Shown: positions 1 through 9,042 of the stretch, one piece after another | Layout of the letters: every line of letters begins with the position of its first letter | How positions within the stretch are numbered: position 1 is the first letter of the stretch | Assembly (NCBI GenBank): GCA_029547145.1 | Contig: JAKPPV010000010.1 | Span: 1 to 64,000 of the forward strand | Direction: 5' to 3' | DNA: 64,000 bases | From: Methanobacteriota archaeon | Lineage (GTDB): Archaea > Halobacteriota > Methanomicrobia > Methanomicrobiales > Methanospirillaceae | Program-made: the position numbers and the translations under genes | The notes under the pieces: model-generated | What the model was told of the DNA's origin: nothing | The model's input: only the letters and a program-made list of their open reading frames with translations | The model's database searches: none

Positions 1-184
1 CATACACGTCGTCAGCCAGGGGCTGCCACGTGTTGTCCATGTACAGGGTTGCAACGCCAATCTGGCCCACGTCGGCAGACTTCGTCTGCTCGAGGTAGAA
101 TGTCCCCACGCCCGCAGCGCTCGCAAGTCCCACGACTGCGAGGGAGAGCATGAAGAACAGTGCCAGAGGCTTCGTAAATCTCAT
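1..184 (-). CDS. Secreted or membrane-anchored protein, N-terminal part only
   Basis: Reading leftward from an ATG at 184, the frame stays open to the window edge (61 complete codons). The first 25-30 residues form a classical signal peptide: a basic start (MRFTK), a hydrophobic core rich in Leu, Phe and Val, and an Ala-Ser-Ala-Ala exit. The mature part begins GVGTFYLEQTKSADVGQ and then reads like a soluble beta-rich extracytoplasmic domain. A GGTGA Shine-Dalgarno lies just upstream of the ATG, and an AT-rich TATA-like stretch lies near 258-270. The C-terminus is outside the window, so family and function cannot be assigned. Confidence 0.7.
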   Translation of the reverse strand, partial: MRFTKPLALFFMLSLAVVGLASAAGVGTFYLEQTKSADVGQIGVATLYMDNTWQPLADDVY

Positions 185-522
185 GAATTCACCTACTCGT
201 AATGGTTCATTACGCATGATACAGCAGTAAGATACCTCTCAAAAATCAGCACTCTATCTTTAAAAACTTTCTCAAACGATTCCGGATAATCCGGGTTTGA
301 TGGACGGGGAAACCGTCATTTCATGTCCATGAATGCGTGGAATGAAATCGGATACTGCTGGCACCATAGAATCCCCTGAATACTTTTCATGCCGCCCCCA
401 CCCGTTACCCCCCGGCGGACGCCCTCAACACCGTCGCGGGAAACGTCCCGGGAGTGGGCGGCGAGGACAGAAAGACCGCCCGATCGGAGACGGGTAGAAC
501 CCGCAGAACGGGTCCGTGCCGG
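185..522. other. Intergenic gap with promoter and two short inverted repeats
   Basis: No convincing gene is seen in these 338 bases. The left part (about 230-285) is AT-rich and carries a TATA-like TTTTTAAAGA on the minus strand that should serve the truncated secreted protein. Two short inverted repeats lie further right: GACGG/CCGTC with a 5-nt loop at 303-317, and TTCATG/CATGAA with a 2-nt spacer at 320-333. The remainder is GC-rich with no start/Shine-Dalgarno pair that I trust. Confidence 0.5.
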
Positions 523-2118
523 TCATTCGGACGTATCCACCGGCCCGAAGTGGCCCAACCCGGAGAGGAAGGGGGAGGGGGTTCCGGACTCCGGCTCATC
601 CACGGGCGGCAGGACGGGCATCGGCACCGGGCTCGTTCCCTCCTGCATGGAGGCCACCGGGAGCACCCCGAGTTCGCTGTGGCCGACGCTCGGGAGAACC
701 GCCATCACCAGGGCCATTCCGGACCCGTCGACGGAAAGGACGCGGAACCCGTGCACATGGGCCCATGCGGAGGCCTCGGAAGGGATGTCGAGAGACGGGA
801 GGGACGAGAGGCGGAGGAGACGCCCAAGCCGGAGGGAGGGGTCCCCCGTCCGCTCCTGGACCGCCCGTTCGAACCGGAGGAGGTTTCTTGCCAGCCGTTC
901 GATGGGCATCGTGCCGGGGGAGAACCCGGCGATCCGGTCGACCAGGATCTGCTGGTCGAGGGGGAGTTCGCCGGAGTCCTTCGCGAGCAGTGGTGGTACC
1001 TGTCGTGCCGTGCCCGAAGGGACGGACACAACCGCTGCCGACCCCCTCCGGGGACCCGTCCCCGAATCGCGTCCTCCCAGGAAGGTTCCGACGATCGCCA
1101 GGCTGGCCACTCCCGTGATGCCCAGGAAGACAAAGAGCACGTACATGATCCACCTCGGGAGGAACGAAGAGCCCTCCCCTGGATCATCGGGTCCGGAGAG
1201 GGACGGTGCCGGCTCGAACGTTCCGGTTGGCGAAAGGACCGCCTCGTTCTCAAGCATCCCGGGTGGGATCTCGAACGGCGGGGAGGAGACGACCTCGGCG
1301 GTGAAGACCGGTGCGATCAGGGACAGGTTGGTGGTCGGGGTCTGGTTCGGATCGAACGTGGGGCTCGCGTCGGTCGGTGTCGTGGCAGGGGAGGGGCCGT
1401 TGTAGGGCGTCATCCCCGGATCGATATCCGGTGTCTCCGTCGGAGTGGGGTACGTTGTCACCGAATCGATCGGCCATGGCGTGGATACGGTGGTATTCAC
1501 CGTCTCGTTGGTCTCCGGGACGATCGGTGACCAGCCACCTGGTGTCCCGTTCGGCGCCGGCAGAGGAGTCACGTTCGGGTCCGGGGTCGGCGTACGTGGT
1601 TCCGGGGTCGGTGAAGAGACGGGGGACGTGGGAGGAGGAGAGGTCGGGGTGATCTCCGGCGTGTTCGTCCTCGCGGGGGTGTTCACCGGCGTTGGTGAGG
1701 GGGACAGGGACGGCGACTCGGTGGGTGAAGGGGACGGGGTCAGGGCACCCGTGGTGCGGGTGGTGGTCTGGGTGGGGGTGGGGGTGCGTGAGGCGGAGGG
1801 GGGGGCCGATACGGTCGGGGTCGGCTTCGGCGTGCCCGGGACGGTCGTGCCGACCGTGGGGGCATCCGTCCTCTTCACCGTGGGGACCGTCGTGTGGCTG
1901 GTCGTCTCCGTCGTGGAAGGAACGGTCGTCGCACCCCCGGAGACCGTCGGTCCGACGGAGGTCGCCTTCGCGATCGGTGACATCTCCGTCACCGGTGTGG
2001 CTGTCTGCTGCGTGGACGCAGGCGGGGAAGGGGCCGGCGTCGATGCCTGGACTGCACAGAGACATCCCCCGAAGAGGAGGAGGAGGAGCAGAAGAGCAGC
2101 TCTGATGCGTGGACTCAA
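523..2118 (-). CDS. Mucin-like single-pass membrane protein with Pro/Thr stalk
   Basis: This 531-residue protein starts at a TTG (2118) preceded by a GGAGATCC-type ribosome site. Residues 1-26 are a signal peptide with a long Leu run. Residues about 27-345 are an extremely Pro/Thr/Ser-rich region with many TPTP-like units, typical of a glycosylated extracellular stalk. A transmembrane helix follows at about 346-372 (WIMYVLFVFLGITGVASL). The C-terminal 155 residues have normal composition and are predicted to face the cytoplasm. The layout suggests a surface receptor, sensor or anchor. No family was recognised in the cytoplasmic part. The gene stands alone between two gaps. Confidence 0.7.
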   Translation of the reverse strand: MSPRIRAALLLLLLLFGGCLCAVQASTPAPSPPASTQQTATPVTEMSPIAKATSVGPTVSGGATTVPSTTETTSHTTVPTVKRTDAPTVGTTVPGTPKPTPTVSAPPSASRTPTPTQTTTRTTGALTPSPSPTESPSLSPSPTPVNTPARTNTPEITPTSPPPTSPVSSPTPEPRTPTPDPNVTPLPAPNGTPGGWSPIVPETNETVNTTVSTPWPIDSVTTYPTPTETPDIDPGMTPYNGPSPATTPTDASPTFDPNQTPTTNLSLIAPVFTAEVVSSPPFEIPPGMLENEAVLSPTGTFEPAPSLSGPDDPGEGSSFLPRWIMYVLFVFLGITGVASLAIVGTFLGGRDSGTGPRRGSAAVVSVPSGTARQVPPLLAKDSGELPLDQQILVDRIAGFSPGTMPIERLARNLLRFERAVQERTGDPSLRLGRLLRLSSLPSLDIPSEASAWAHVHGFRVLSVDGSGMALVMAVLPSVGHSELGVLPVASMQEGTSPVPMPVLPPVDEPESGTPSPFLSGLGHFGPVDTSE

Positions 2119-2441
2119 GGTGGATCTCCGGAATATGGATGGAACGGATCACCGGAACCGGCAACGCCCCGGGGTTTCTGCAGGAGGATCTATGAATCAC
2201 CCTATAAATGATCTCGCAAAGAGGAGATGCATCCAGGCATGCCGGACGGGCCCGGAGAATCCCCTTTAACGGGTTGGTCGCTACCGTGAGCAGGCGGGGA
2301 ACGGGTCATTCGAACCCCGCAACCGCCCCCTGGTTGGAGGTCACTGTTCAGGGGTGCGTATTTAAGTAGCCGTTCTGTATATATTACTGTACCTATGTTG
2401 AAGCGGTCAGTTCCCGGCAGAAGACATGGGGGTGTGATCAC
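2119..2441. promoter_or_regulatory. Leader and promoter region of dnaG
   Basis: This 323-base gap separates the divergent mucin-like gene and dnaG. Two TATA-like stretches face dnaG: GTATTTAAGTAG near 2357-2368 and TGTATATATTACTG near 2375-2388. The second leaves room for a transcript start about 30-40 nt before the GTG at 2442. A GGGGGTGTGATC ribosome-binding stretch lies at 2428-2439. A short open minus-strand frame here crosses the AT-rich promoter and is not credible. Confidence 0.6.
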
Positions 2442-3680
2442 GTGTACTCACCTGACACTACCAAGTATCTCATTCACCTTACCTTGCAGGCAGAGGGGGT
2501 GGTCGAGAAACCTGATGTAGTTGGTGCCATCTTTGGACAGACTGAAGGGTTGCTCGGCGAAGACCTAGACCTGCGAGACCTGCAGCGCACTGGACGCGTG
2601 GGTCGCATAGACGTCCAGATCAGCAGTAAGAAGGGCGAGACGAGGGGTGATATCTACATCTCGTCATCGCTCGATCGGGCGGAGACCGCCATACTGGCGG
2701 CCTCGCTTGAGACCATCGACCGCGTGGGACCCTGCGTCGCACACGTGGCGGTCGAGGCGATAGAGGACATCCGCGTCACGAAGCGGCGACGGATCGTCGA
2801 ACGTGCCAAGGAGCTCCTGCTGGACCACTTCGACGAGGGGGCGATCGACAGTTACGAGCTCCTTGACGAGGTCCGTGAGGCGATCCGGATCGAGAAGATC
2901 GAGGCGATCGGTGACGACCGGGTGCCCGCGGGTCCGAACGTCACCGACTCCGATGCGATCATCATCGTGGAAGGACGCGCCGACGTGATCAACCTCCTCA
3001 AGTATGGCATCAAGAACGCGGTGGCGGTCGAGGGGACGAACGTCCCCGAGACGATCGTGGAGCTGTCGGACAAGAAGACGGCGACCGCATTCTTCGACGG
3101 TGACCGGGGCGGAGAGTTAATCCTCCGGGAACTCCTCCAGATCGCGGACATCGACTACGTTGCCTTCTCCCCGCGGGGCAAGTCAGTGGAGGACATGTCG
3201 CGCAAGGAGATCATCAAGGCCCTCAGAAACAAGATCCCGGTGGAGTACGTCAGGGAGCAGTTCAACGTCGGCGAGGGCGATTCGCGCGGGGAGACGAAAG
3301 GGCAGCGTTCTGCCCCGACACCCCCCGCCGTGGAACCCCCTGCGGCTCCTGTCCCGGTTGAGGAGGAGCCCGTGACGGAACCGGAACCGGCACCCGGGAA
3401 AACGGGATCGCTCCGGGACCATCTGGAGCGGGTCTCAGGCCGGAAGATTGCCCGTTTTCTCTCCGATGACTTCTCGGTCCTGGCAGAGGTCCGGGCGGAC
3501 GAGATGGAGAGGACTCTGGAGGGCCTTGCCGGACCCGTGCTGGGCCTGGTGGTCGACAGGGCGGTGGACCAGCGCACCCTCGACTGCCTCGTCGCCCGGG
3601 GACTCGAGTTCGTCGCCGCACGGGATTTTTCCGGGGTGATCAAGCGCCCGCTCTCCATCAGGCTGATCAAGCTCCCGTAG
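2442..3680 (+). CDS. dnaG: Archaeal DnaG primase (TOPRIM domain)
   Basis: The 412-residue product has the N-terminal domain of archaeal DnaG (begins [16 protein letters not shown]) and a TOPRIM domain at about 168-250. The TOPRIM acidic residues are visible: Glu in IIIVEGRAD (about residue 177) and the DxD in FFDGDRGG (about 219-221). A Pro/Glu-rich linker follows (about 275-325) and then a small C-terminal domain. Archaeal DnaG has RNA polymerase/primase activity and also associates with the exosome as an RNA-binding subunit. The start is the GTG at 2442, with a strong GGTGATC-like Shine-Dalgarno just upstream. Length fits the archaeal family. Confidence 0.95.
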   Translation: MYSPDTTKYLIHLTLQAEGVVEKPDVVGAIFGQTEGLLGEDLDLRDLQRTGRVGRIDVQISSKKGETRGDIYISSSLDRAETAILAASLETIDRVGPCVAHVAVEAIEDIRVTKRRRIVERAKELLLDHFDEGAIDSYELLDEVREAIRIEKIEAIGDDRVPAGPNVTDSDAIIIVEGRADVINLLKYGIKNAVAVEGTNVPETIVELSDKKTATAFFDGDRGGELILRELLQIADIDYVAFSPRGKSVEDMSRKEIIKALRNKIPVEYVREQFNVGEGDSRGETKGQRSAPTPPAVEPPAAPVPVEEEPVTEPEPAPGKTGSLRDHLERVSGRKIARFLSDDFSVLAEVRADEMERTLEGLAGPVLGLVVDRAVDQRTLDCLVARGLEFVAARDFSGVIKRPLSIRLIKLP

Positions 3681-3733
3681 ACTGGATTAGATATTTAAGA
3701 TAAGCCTATCTATTTTGATCAGCGGAGGGGAAG

Positions 3734-4027
3734 ATGCACAAGGATGAGTTGATCGTGCTGCACAGGATGCTCGCGGAGATCAAGGAGTACTTCGAGTCTG
3801 CCAGTCCCGACCTGCTCTTCACCCAGTACAACGCGCTCAGGATCACCCCCGCACAGGTCCACAAGAGCAAGCTCGAGCATAAATACGCGATCTTCGTGCT
3901 CGGATCGGAGATCGCGAACGCGATGAAGACCGTCGAGTTCTCCGCGTCCAATCGAATCTCCGCCAGGATGAAAGAACTCGCCGAGAAGACGATGAAGGAG
4001 ATCGAGACGCTCCAGCAGCAGGAGTAA
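3734..4027 (+). CDS. UPF0058 family protein
   Basis: A 97-residue, highly charged helical protein starting MHKDELIVLHRMLAEIKEYF. It matches my memory of the UPF0058 family of small proteins that is widespread in methanogens and haloarchaea and has no established function. The start is secure: GGAGGGG at 3723-3729 lies five bases before the ATG, and a TATA box (GATATTTAAG, about 3691-3700) lies upstream. It is followed closely by a HEAT-repeat gene, and the two probably form one transcript. Confidence 0.8.
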   Translation: MHKDELIVLHRMLAEIKEYFESASPDLLFTQYNALRITPAQVHKSKLEHKYAIFVLGSEIANAMKTVEFSASNRISARMKELAEKTMKEIETLQQQE

Positions 4028-4037
4028 CGTTTCGCTG

Positions 4038-4589
4038 ATGCCATCCGATCTCCCCACCATCGACGATCTGATCGAGCCGCTGGCCACGACCCTCGGCGGG
4101 GCGCCTGATCCGGCGGTGCGGGCCTTCGCCGCGATCACACTGGGGCAGAGCGCTCACCCGGGTGCCGTGATGCCGCTCATCGGCGCCCTCGCGGACCCGG
4201 AGAAACCTGTCCGGGCGATGGCGTCGAAGGCCCTCGCCAGGCTCGGCACAGGCTCGGTCGAACCGCTGATCGCCTCGCTCGGGTCGGAATCCTGGGTCGT
4301 GCGCTACCGTGCCGCGGAGGCGCTCGGCGAGATCCGGGACCCCCGGGTCCCGGGAGCCCTCGCATCGCGCCTCTCGGACCAGAAGGACCACGTCCGGTAT
4401 ATGGCTGCCAGGGGTCTCGCCCGGCAGCCCGACCCGTGCACGGCGGACGCCCTTTTCTCCCTGCTCGGGGATGAGAACCCCTACGTCCGCCGCTCTGCTG
4501 CAGACGCCCTGCGCGCCCTCCTCGAACGGGTGGACGGCGTGGTCCGGGAGCGGATCGTCGCCGCCCTTACGGGGTTGAACGGCTCATAG
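4038..4589 (+). CDS. HEAT-repeat protein
   Basis: A 183-residue protein made almost entirely of about five 31-residue HEAT (PBS-lyase-like) repeats. They are visible as recurring units such as AVRAFAAITLGQ, PVRAMASKALARLG, VVRYRAAEALGEI, HVRYMAARGLAR and YVRRSAADALRAL. Such alpha-solenoids bind proteins or act as scaffolds. No catalytic residues are seen. It begins 10 bases after the UPF0058 gene. Its stop codon overlaps the end of the convergent gene by six bases. Confidence 0.85.
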   Translation: MPSDLPTIDDLIEPLATTLGGAPDPAVRAFAAITLGQSAHPGAVMPLIGALADPEKPVRAMASKALARLGTGSVEPLIASLGSESWVVRYRAAEALGEIRDPRVPGALASRLSDQKDHVRYMAARGLARQPDPCTADALFSLLGDENPYVRRSAADALRALLERVDGVVRERIVAALTGLNGS

Positions 4590-5360
4590 GGCGGCAAGCC
4601 GCTGCCAGTAGGTGTCGCAATCCCCCGGACAGAGACCCCCGATCCGCACGTGATCCGGGTCCAGGACCTCGAGGGCGAGACGGACCTCCTCTTCGGTCGG
4701 ATCGATGAGGTAGACCGGGCGTCGGCCGAACTGGTCCATCAGCCCGGAGAGCTCGGAGACGCGCCTCCCCACGAGGGCAAGGGGGCGCTGGTGCTCGAGC
4801 AGGGGCTCGAGAGCGCCGACGGGGGGATCGGGGCAGTAGAGAAAGGTCATCGGAGACGCGAGGTCCTCCATCACCTCCTCGTTCGGGGACGAAACTAAAA
4901 GGATGTGACCCACGACCCCGGCATCCCGCATCCTGCGTAAAAGGACGCGGTAGACGTCCCTCAGTGCGGTGCCGAACTCCCCGGGGTCCCGGAAATACCG
5001 GTCCACGATCCCGAGATCGGGGGGTGCCGGCGCAGTCACCCACGCCGCCCGCACCCGTGACGTCAGGGCCCGTGCGTCCATCTCGAGGGCCGACGGGCGG
5101 GGGTCCGGCTCCGCCCGGAGCAGACCGTCGTCCACGCCTCCGATCGCCTCCAGCCAGCGGACGCGATAGAACCGTCCGCCGCCCGAGACCATCGTGAGCC
5201 CGGCATCCACCTGCACAAGGACCGAGTCGAGGAGGCGGAGCGTCAGGAGATCGGCCTCGATCCCCGCGAGCTCACCCAACCGGTCCGCGAGGCCCGGAAC
5301 GGTCGGGATCGGTGCCTCTCCACCGAATCCACGGGTCTCCAGGACCGGTCGACGGGCCAT
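4584..5360 (-). CDS. Conserved-looking protein of unknown function
   Basis: A 258-residue soluble protein that I do not recognise. It begins MARRPVLETRGFGGEAPIP. The C-terminal half has an alternating hydrophobic pattern (VVGHILLVSSPNEEVMEDL, RPLALVGRRVSELSGLMDQF) resembling a Rossmann-like alpha/beta fold, ending with a CPGDCDTYWQ cysteine pair. Codon use and GC content match neighbouring core genes, so it is probably real. It is divergent from metG, whose start is 41 bases away, and the two share a palindromic TATATAT box. Its 3' end overlaps the HEAT gene by six bases. Confidence 0.7.
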   Translation of the reverse strand: MARRPVLETRGFGGEAPIPTVPGLADRLGELAGIEADLLTLRLLDSVLVQVDAGLTMVSGGGRFYRVRWLEAIGGVDDGLLRAEPDPRPSALEMDARALTSRVRAAWVTAPAPPDLGIVDRYFRDPGEFGTALRDVYRVLLRRMRDAGVVGHILLVSSPNEEVMEDLASPMTFLYCPDPPVGALEPLLEHQRPLALVGRRVSELSGLMDQFGRRPVYLIDPTEEEVRLALEVLDPDHVRIGGLCPGDCDTYWQRLAAL

Positions 5361-5368
5361 GCGTCTGT

Positions 5369-5379
5369 ACTATATATCG
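5369..5379. promoter_or_regulatory. TATA box between metG and the divergent gene
   Basis: The stretch CTATATATCGG lies about 25-33 bases before the metG ATG at 5402, the normal archaeal TATA-to-start distance, so metG is probably transcribed with almost no leader. No Shine-Dalgarno precedes that ATG, which agrees. The core is self-complementary, but it sits only about 10-18 bases from the divergent start at 5360. Confidence 0.6.
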
Positions 5380-5401
5380 GATCGCTCTCAAAAAGCTCTG
5401 C

Positions 5402-7402
5402 ATGAGCGATTCGCCCCGGCTCGTCACGTGCGGTCTCCCGTACACGAACGGATCGTGCCATCTCGGCCACCTGCGCACCTACGTGCCCGCAGATATGTAC
5501 GTCCGCTACCTGCGCCACCGCGGCGATGAGGTCGTCTTCATCTGCGGCTCCGACAACCACGGGACGCCGATCGTGGTGAGTGCCGAGGCCCAGGGGACGA
5601 CGCCCGCCGAGCTCTCGCAACGGTACCATGACCACTTCGATGCCACCTTCCGGCGGATGAACGTCCGTTTCGACCACTTCGGGATGACCGACGGACCGAC
5701 GAACCACCACCGGACGCAGTCGATGGTCACGACCCTCGAGCAGCAAGGGCACATCTACCGTGAACGGATCCAGCAGAGTTACTGTCCGAACTGCCAGCGG
5801 TTCCTTCCGGATCGATACGTCAGGGGGCTCTGCCCCCACTGTGGCGCCGAGGCGCGGGGCGATGAATGCGACCAGGGGTGCGGCAAACACCTCGAGCCGG
5901 GCGAGATCAGAGAGCCGATCTGCACCGTCTGCAATACCCCTGCCGAGATGAGGGAACAGGAGCACTATTTCTTCCGTCTCTCGACCTTCGCCCCGTTCCT
6001 GGTCGAGTACCTGGAGGGGCTCCAGGGGACGGCAAACGCCCGGAACTACGCGCAGGGGTGGGTACGCGAGGGGCTCCGCGACTGGTGCATCACCCGCACC
6101 CTCGACTGGGGCGTCCGCTACCCGGGTCGCGATGACCTGGTCGTCTACGTCTGGGTGGACGCGCCGATCGGGTACATCGCGTTCACCGAGGAGTGGGCCG
6201 CAGCGCATGGTACGGACTGGAGACGGTACTGGTGCGGGGGCGGAAGCATCACGCACTTCATTGGCGGGGACATCACCTACCACCACTGCATCTTCTGGCC
6301 GGCGCTGCTGAAGGGGGCCGGTTTCGGCCTCCCCACCGCCGTCGTTGCGTCGGGGATGCTCAAAGTCGACGACCATAAGTTCTCGAAGTCACGGGGATAC
6401 GTCGTCTGGACCAACGAGGACTATCTCGACCTCGGGCTACCCCCCGACTGCCTCCGTTACTACCTGCTGGCCCACACGAGCCATACGAAGGAGCTCAACT
6501 TTTCCTGGAGGGCGTTTGCCGACCGGGTCAACAACGAGCTCGTCAACACCTTCGGGAACTTCGTGCACCGTGCGCTGCACTTTGCCCACACCCGCTTCGG
6601 AGGAGTGCCCCCGAACCCGCCCCGGGCGGAGGTGCTCGAGGAGATACGGCAGACGGTGAGCGCGATCGACGAGGCGATGGAGTCCTACGAGTTCAAGGCC
6701 GCCGTCGACGCGGTCCTCGCGCTCGCCTCGTCGGGCAACACCCTCATCCAGTCGAACGCCCCCTGGAAGCTGATCCGGACCGACAGGGATGCGGCCGCCG
6801 GGGTGATCGCCGATGCCCTCCAGATCGTCCGCGCCCTCGCCGTCCTGATCGACCCCGTGATGCCGGAGACGGGGCGGGCGATCTGGGAGATGCTCGGTCA
6901 GCCGGGCCCGATCGAGAGCGAACGGCTCGAAGACTGCACGCGACCCCTCTGCCCCGGTCCGATCGGCATGCCGACCCCGCTCTTCTCCAGGATCGAGGAG
7001 AAGCAGGTGGCCGCACTCGAGGCGATCCTCGCCGCCCGCGTTGCCGATGCCGATTCCCGCTCCTGCGAGCCGTCTCCCGACGAACCGTTGCTGTCGGTCG
7101 AGGACTTCTCACGGATGGAGCTGGTCGTCGGCCGGGTGGTCCTTGCCGAGCCGATCGAGAAGTCAAAGAAACTGCTCCGCCTGGTCGTCGATATCGGGTC
7201 CGAGCGGCGGCAGATCGTCAGCGGGATCGCCCGGCACTACACCCCGGAGGAACTGGTCGGCAGGGACGTGGTCGTGATCGCGAACCTCGCCCCCGCCGTG
7301 CTCTTCGGTGTCGAGAGCCGGGGGATGATCCTGGCAGCCGGTGACGAGGCCTCCCTGCTCGTTCCCCTGCGGCCGGTACCACCCGGCACCCGGGTACGAT
7401 GA
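5402..7402 (+). CDS. metG: Methionyl-tRNA synthetase
   Basis: The product (666 residues from this ATG) charges tRNA-Met. It shows the class I signatures HLGH (residues 20-23) and KFSKS (about 326). Four Cys-rich zinc ligand pairs lie in the connective domain (about 129-180, beginning CPNCQRF). A C-terminal tRNA-binding/EMAP-like domain lies at about 560-666 (begins LLSVEDFSRMELVVGRVV), fused in one chain. The frame is open further upstream, but the ATG at 5402 begins the conserved protein (MSDSPRLVTCGLPYTNG) and lies at leaderless distance from the TATA box. Confidence 0.96.
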   Translation: MSDSPRLVTCGLPYTNGSCHLGHLRTYVPADMYVRYLRHRGDEVVFICGSDNHGTPIVVSAEAQGTTPAELSQRYHDHFDATFRRMNVRFDHFGMTDGPTNHHRTQSMVTTLEQQGHIYRERIQQSYCPNCQRFLPDRYVRGLCPHCGAEARGDECDQGCGKHLEPGEIREPICTVCNTPAEMREQEHYFFRLSTFAPFLVEYLEGLQGTANARNYAQGWVREGLRDWCITRTLDWGVRYPGRDDLVVYVWVDAPIGYIAFTEEWAAAHGTDWRRYWCGGGSITHFIGGDITYHHCIFWPALLKGAGFGLPTAVVASGMLKVDDHKFSKSRGYVVWTNEDYLDLGLPPDCLRYYLLAHTSHTKELNFSWRAFADRVNNELVNTFGNFVHRALHFAHTRFGGVPPNPPRAEVLEEIRQTVSAIDEAMESYEFKAAVDAVLALASSGNTLIQSNAPWKLIRTDRDAAAGVIADALQIVRALAVLIDPVMPETGRAIWEMLGQPGPIESERLEDCTRPLCPGPIGMPTPLFSRIEEKQVAALEAILAARVADADSRSCEPSPDEPLLSVEDFSRMELVVGRVVLAEPIEKSKKLLRLVVDIGSERRQIVSGIARHYTPEELVGRDVVVIANLAPAVLFGVESRGMILAAGDEASLLVPLRPVPPGTRVR

Positions 7403-7422
7403 ATGGATGGAGAATGAAGGAG

Positions 7423-7497
7423 CGGGCCTGGAGGGATTCGAACCCCCGGCATCCGGGTTAGAAGCCCGGCGCTCTATCCGGACTAAGCCACAGGCCC
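7423..7497 (-). tRNA. tRNA-Arg (anticodon TCT)
   Basis: On the minus strand the sequence folds as a standard cloverleaf. The acceptor stem is GGGCCTG (7497-7491) paired with CAGGCCC (7430-7424), with discriminator G. The anticodon stem CCGGG/CCCGG closes loop CTTCTAA, giving anticodon TCT. The T-arm contains GGTTCGAATCC. CCA is not encoded. It lies 20 bases after the metG stop codon on the opposite strand. Confidence 0.95.
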
Positions 7498-7557
7498 CGG
7501 AGTATCTCTATTTGACCCGGTGCCTTATGAAACCGTCGAAGGGGATGGGGGGGATAT

Positions 7558-7950
7558 TCAACCGGCGTGACAGCACGGCATCCTGACCACGTCCACCACC
7601 GTCGGCTTCAGGGTGTCGTTCGCGATCACCGTCTTCACCGTCGAGTCGGCGCAGAACCGGACCTGGAGCCGTACCGCGGTCCTCTCGCGCTCCTCGAAGT
7701 AGGAACCGTGCGTGAACTCGACGATCCGTTTCATCGAGACCCCGATCGTCAGGACATCGACCAGTATACCGCGATCCCCGGACGAGAGGTCCTCGGGGTC
7801 CACGCTCGCCATAAAAAGGTGCCCCCCGGGCTCGATCCCGGCGATCGTGACGACATTGTGGGCGGACTGGACCTCGAGGGTGCGGGGGAGCCCCCTTCTG
7901 AGTTCCCGGAGGATCTCGGGGGAGATGCTTGTGAGTGCAGGTACCTCCAT
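7558..7950 (-). CDS. DUF473-like small methanogen protein
   Basis: A 130-residue protein starting MEVPALTSISPEILRELRRG. Its pattern (short helix, then TLEVQSAHNVVTIAGIEPGG and a beta-rich barrel-like part) fits the methanogen family I recall as DUF473. The assignment is from memory. The ATG at 7950 is preferred over the GTG at 7959 because GGGTGATC lies at ideal spacing before it; that GTG overlaps the upstream stop as GTGA. It is the second gene of a two-gene operon behind the PAC2 protein. Confidence 0.65.
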   Translation of the reverse strand: MEVPALTSISPEILRELRRGLPRTLEVQSAHNVVTIAGIEPGGHLFMASVDPEDLSSGDRGILVDVLTIGVSMKRIVEFTHGSYFEERERTAVRLQVRFCADSTVKTVIANDTLKPTVVDVVRMPCCHAG

Positions 7951-7955
7951 CGCGA

Positions 7956-8687
7956 TCACCCGTACATCGGCAGGTTCTCGCGCTTCTGCGAGACTTCGGC
8001 GGACTGCAGCACCTCTTCCGCCAGCCGGTGCATGGTCGATTCGATCTCCTCCGCCTGGTCGAGCAGGGGCTGCATGTCCATGTCCAGGTTGTACATCCGG
8101 TTCAGCACGCCGAGCGTCACGGCGGACGCCCGGGGGTCCGGTGCGTTCACCGTCTCACCGAGCAGCCCGATACCGGGTACGTTGCGCACCTTGCACTCGG
8201 TCAGGATCGACGACGCGATCCCCGAGATCGACCCCACCGGGAGGAACTGGGTCAGCTCCTGGATCCGGGCGAGCGCCTCCTCGCTCGTGGCCACCCCGAA
8301 GACCCGCTTCTCCGGTTCGTTCGTCACCACGCCGGCCAGGGTGACCACCTCCCGGGGATGATAGGGGTCGAGCCAGTCCATGATCCCGTTCGCCACCTCG
8401 TAGCAGATCATCGGGTGGATCGGGATGTCGGCCACGATGGCGACGAGCGGGGGCTTCTCGTAGATGCGCACCGGGACGTTGATCAGGCCCTTGGCCATCA
8501 TCGCGAACGGCGCGAAGTACTTGCTCGTCATGTTGCCGATCAGCGGGAAGTCGAGCTGATCGACCATGTACTGGAGCGCGATGGAACCGACCAGGCCGCT
8601 TCCGGGGAAGCCCATCAGCACCGTGGGGGACTCCTCTTTCAGCGGACTCGCCATGATCTTGATGTCGTTCGACGGATCGGGCGGCAT
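7956..8687 (-). CDS. PAC2-family (proteasome assembly chaperone-like) protein
   Basis: The 243-residue product carries the PAC2 signature at its N-terminus (TVLMGFPGSGLVGSIALQYM) followed by an alpha/beta ATP-grasp-like body (YEKPPLVAIVADIPIHP, VVTLAGVVTNEP). PAC2 proteins are related to eukaryotic proteasome assembly chaperones; archaeal members are mostly uncharacterised. The frame extends upstream to 8774, but that crosses the start and promoter of the divergent gene at 8722, so the ATG at 8687 (MPPDPSNDIKIM) is chosen. It is followed with slight overlap by the DUF473-like gene. Confidence 0.8.
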   Translation of the reverse strand: MPPDPSNDIKIMASPLKEESPTVLMGFPGSGLVGSIALQYMVDQLDFPLIGNMTSKYFAPFAMMAKGLINVPVRIYEKPPLVAIVADIPIHPMICYEVANGIMDWLDPYHPREVVTLAGVVTNEPEKRVFGVATSEEALARIQELTQFLPVGSISGIASSILTECKVRNVPGIGLLGETVNAPDPRASAVTLGVLNRMYNLDMDMQPLLDQAEEIESTMHRLAEEVLQSAEVSQKRENLPMYG

Positions 8688-8721
8688 TAAGTTAACATAG
8701 GGAACCTCACTAAAAAGTATT

Positions 8722-9042
8722 ATGGAAGAGTTCGAGGTAAAACGGGGCTTCACGAAGGAATTAGCGACCCGCATCCCTATCGAACTCCGCCGGTGCTTCG
8801 GGTGCGAGCCGGAGCCTGTCGGGGATGGATACGCGATCGCCTACGGCGCGATCCGCCGCCTGATCGCCTCGCCCGGCTCCGCCGGAAAGACCCTCCTTCT
8901 CGCGATCGAGAGCGATACGGGTATCGACGATGATGCGGTGATCCTCGAGACGATCAGGAGGCGGAACGCCTTTCTCGAGGCGGTGACCGGCTTCAACGCG
9001 AAGGAACGGGTAAAAAGGGCAAAAAAGAAGGCCGAAGGCTAG
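8722..9042 (+). CDS. Small conserved-looking protein, possibly DUF5611
   Basis: A 106-residue basic protein starting MEEFEVKRGFTKELATRIP and ending in a Lys-rich tail (ERVKRAKKKAEG). Charge and length recall the small methanogen family annotated DUF5611, but this is a weak recollection. The divergent PAC2 gene starts 35 bases away, so both promoters share the AT-rich stretch 8688-8721. No clear Shine-Dalgarno is present. Its stop directly abuts the stop of the convergent leuS with no intervening base. Confidence 0.6.
   Translation: MEEFEVKRGFTKELATRIPIELRRCFGCEPEPVGDGYAIAYGAIRRLIASPGSAGKTLLLAIESDTGIDDDAVILETIRRRNAFLEAVTGFNAKERVKRAKKKAEG

Noticed and set aside
1600-1900. Repetitive G/T-rich stretch that looks like a simple repeat or CRISPR-like array
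   Set aside because: It is the coding sequence of the Pro/Thr stalk (TPTP codons on the minus strand); no regular repeat-spacer pattern is present.
2202-2441. Short minus-strand frame in front of dnaG
   Set aside because: It crosses the TATA boxes of dnaG and has no ribosome site or protein-like pattern.
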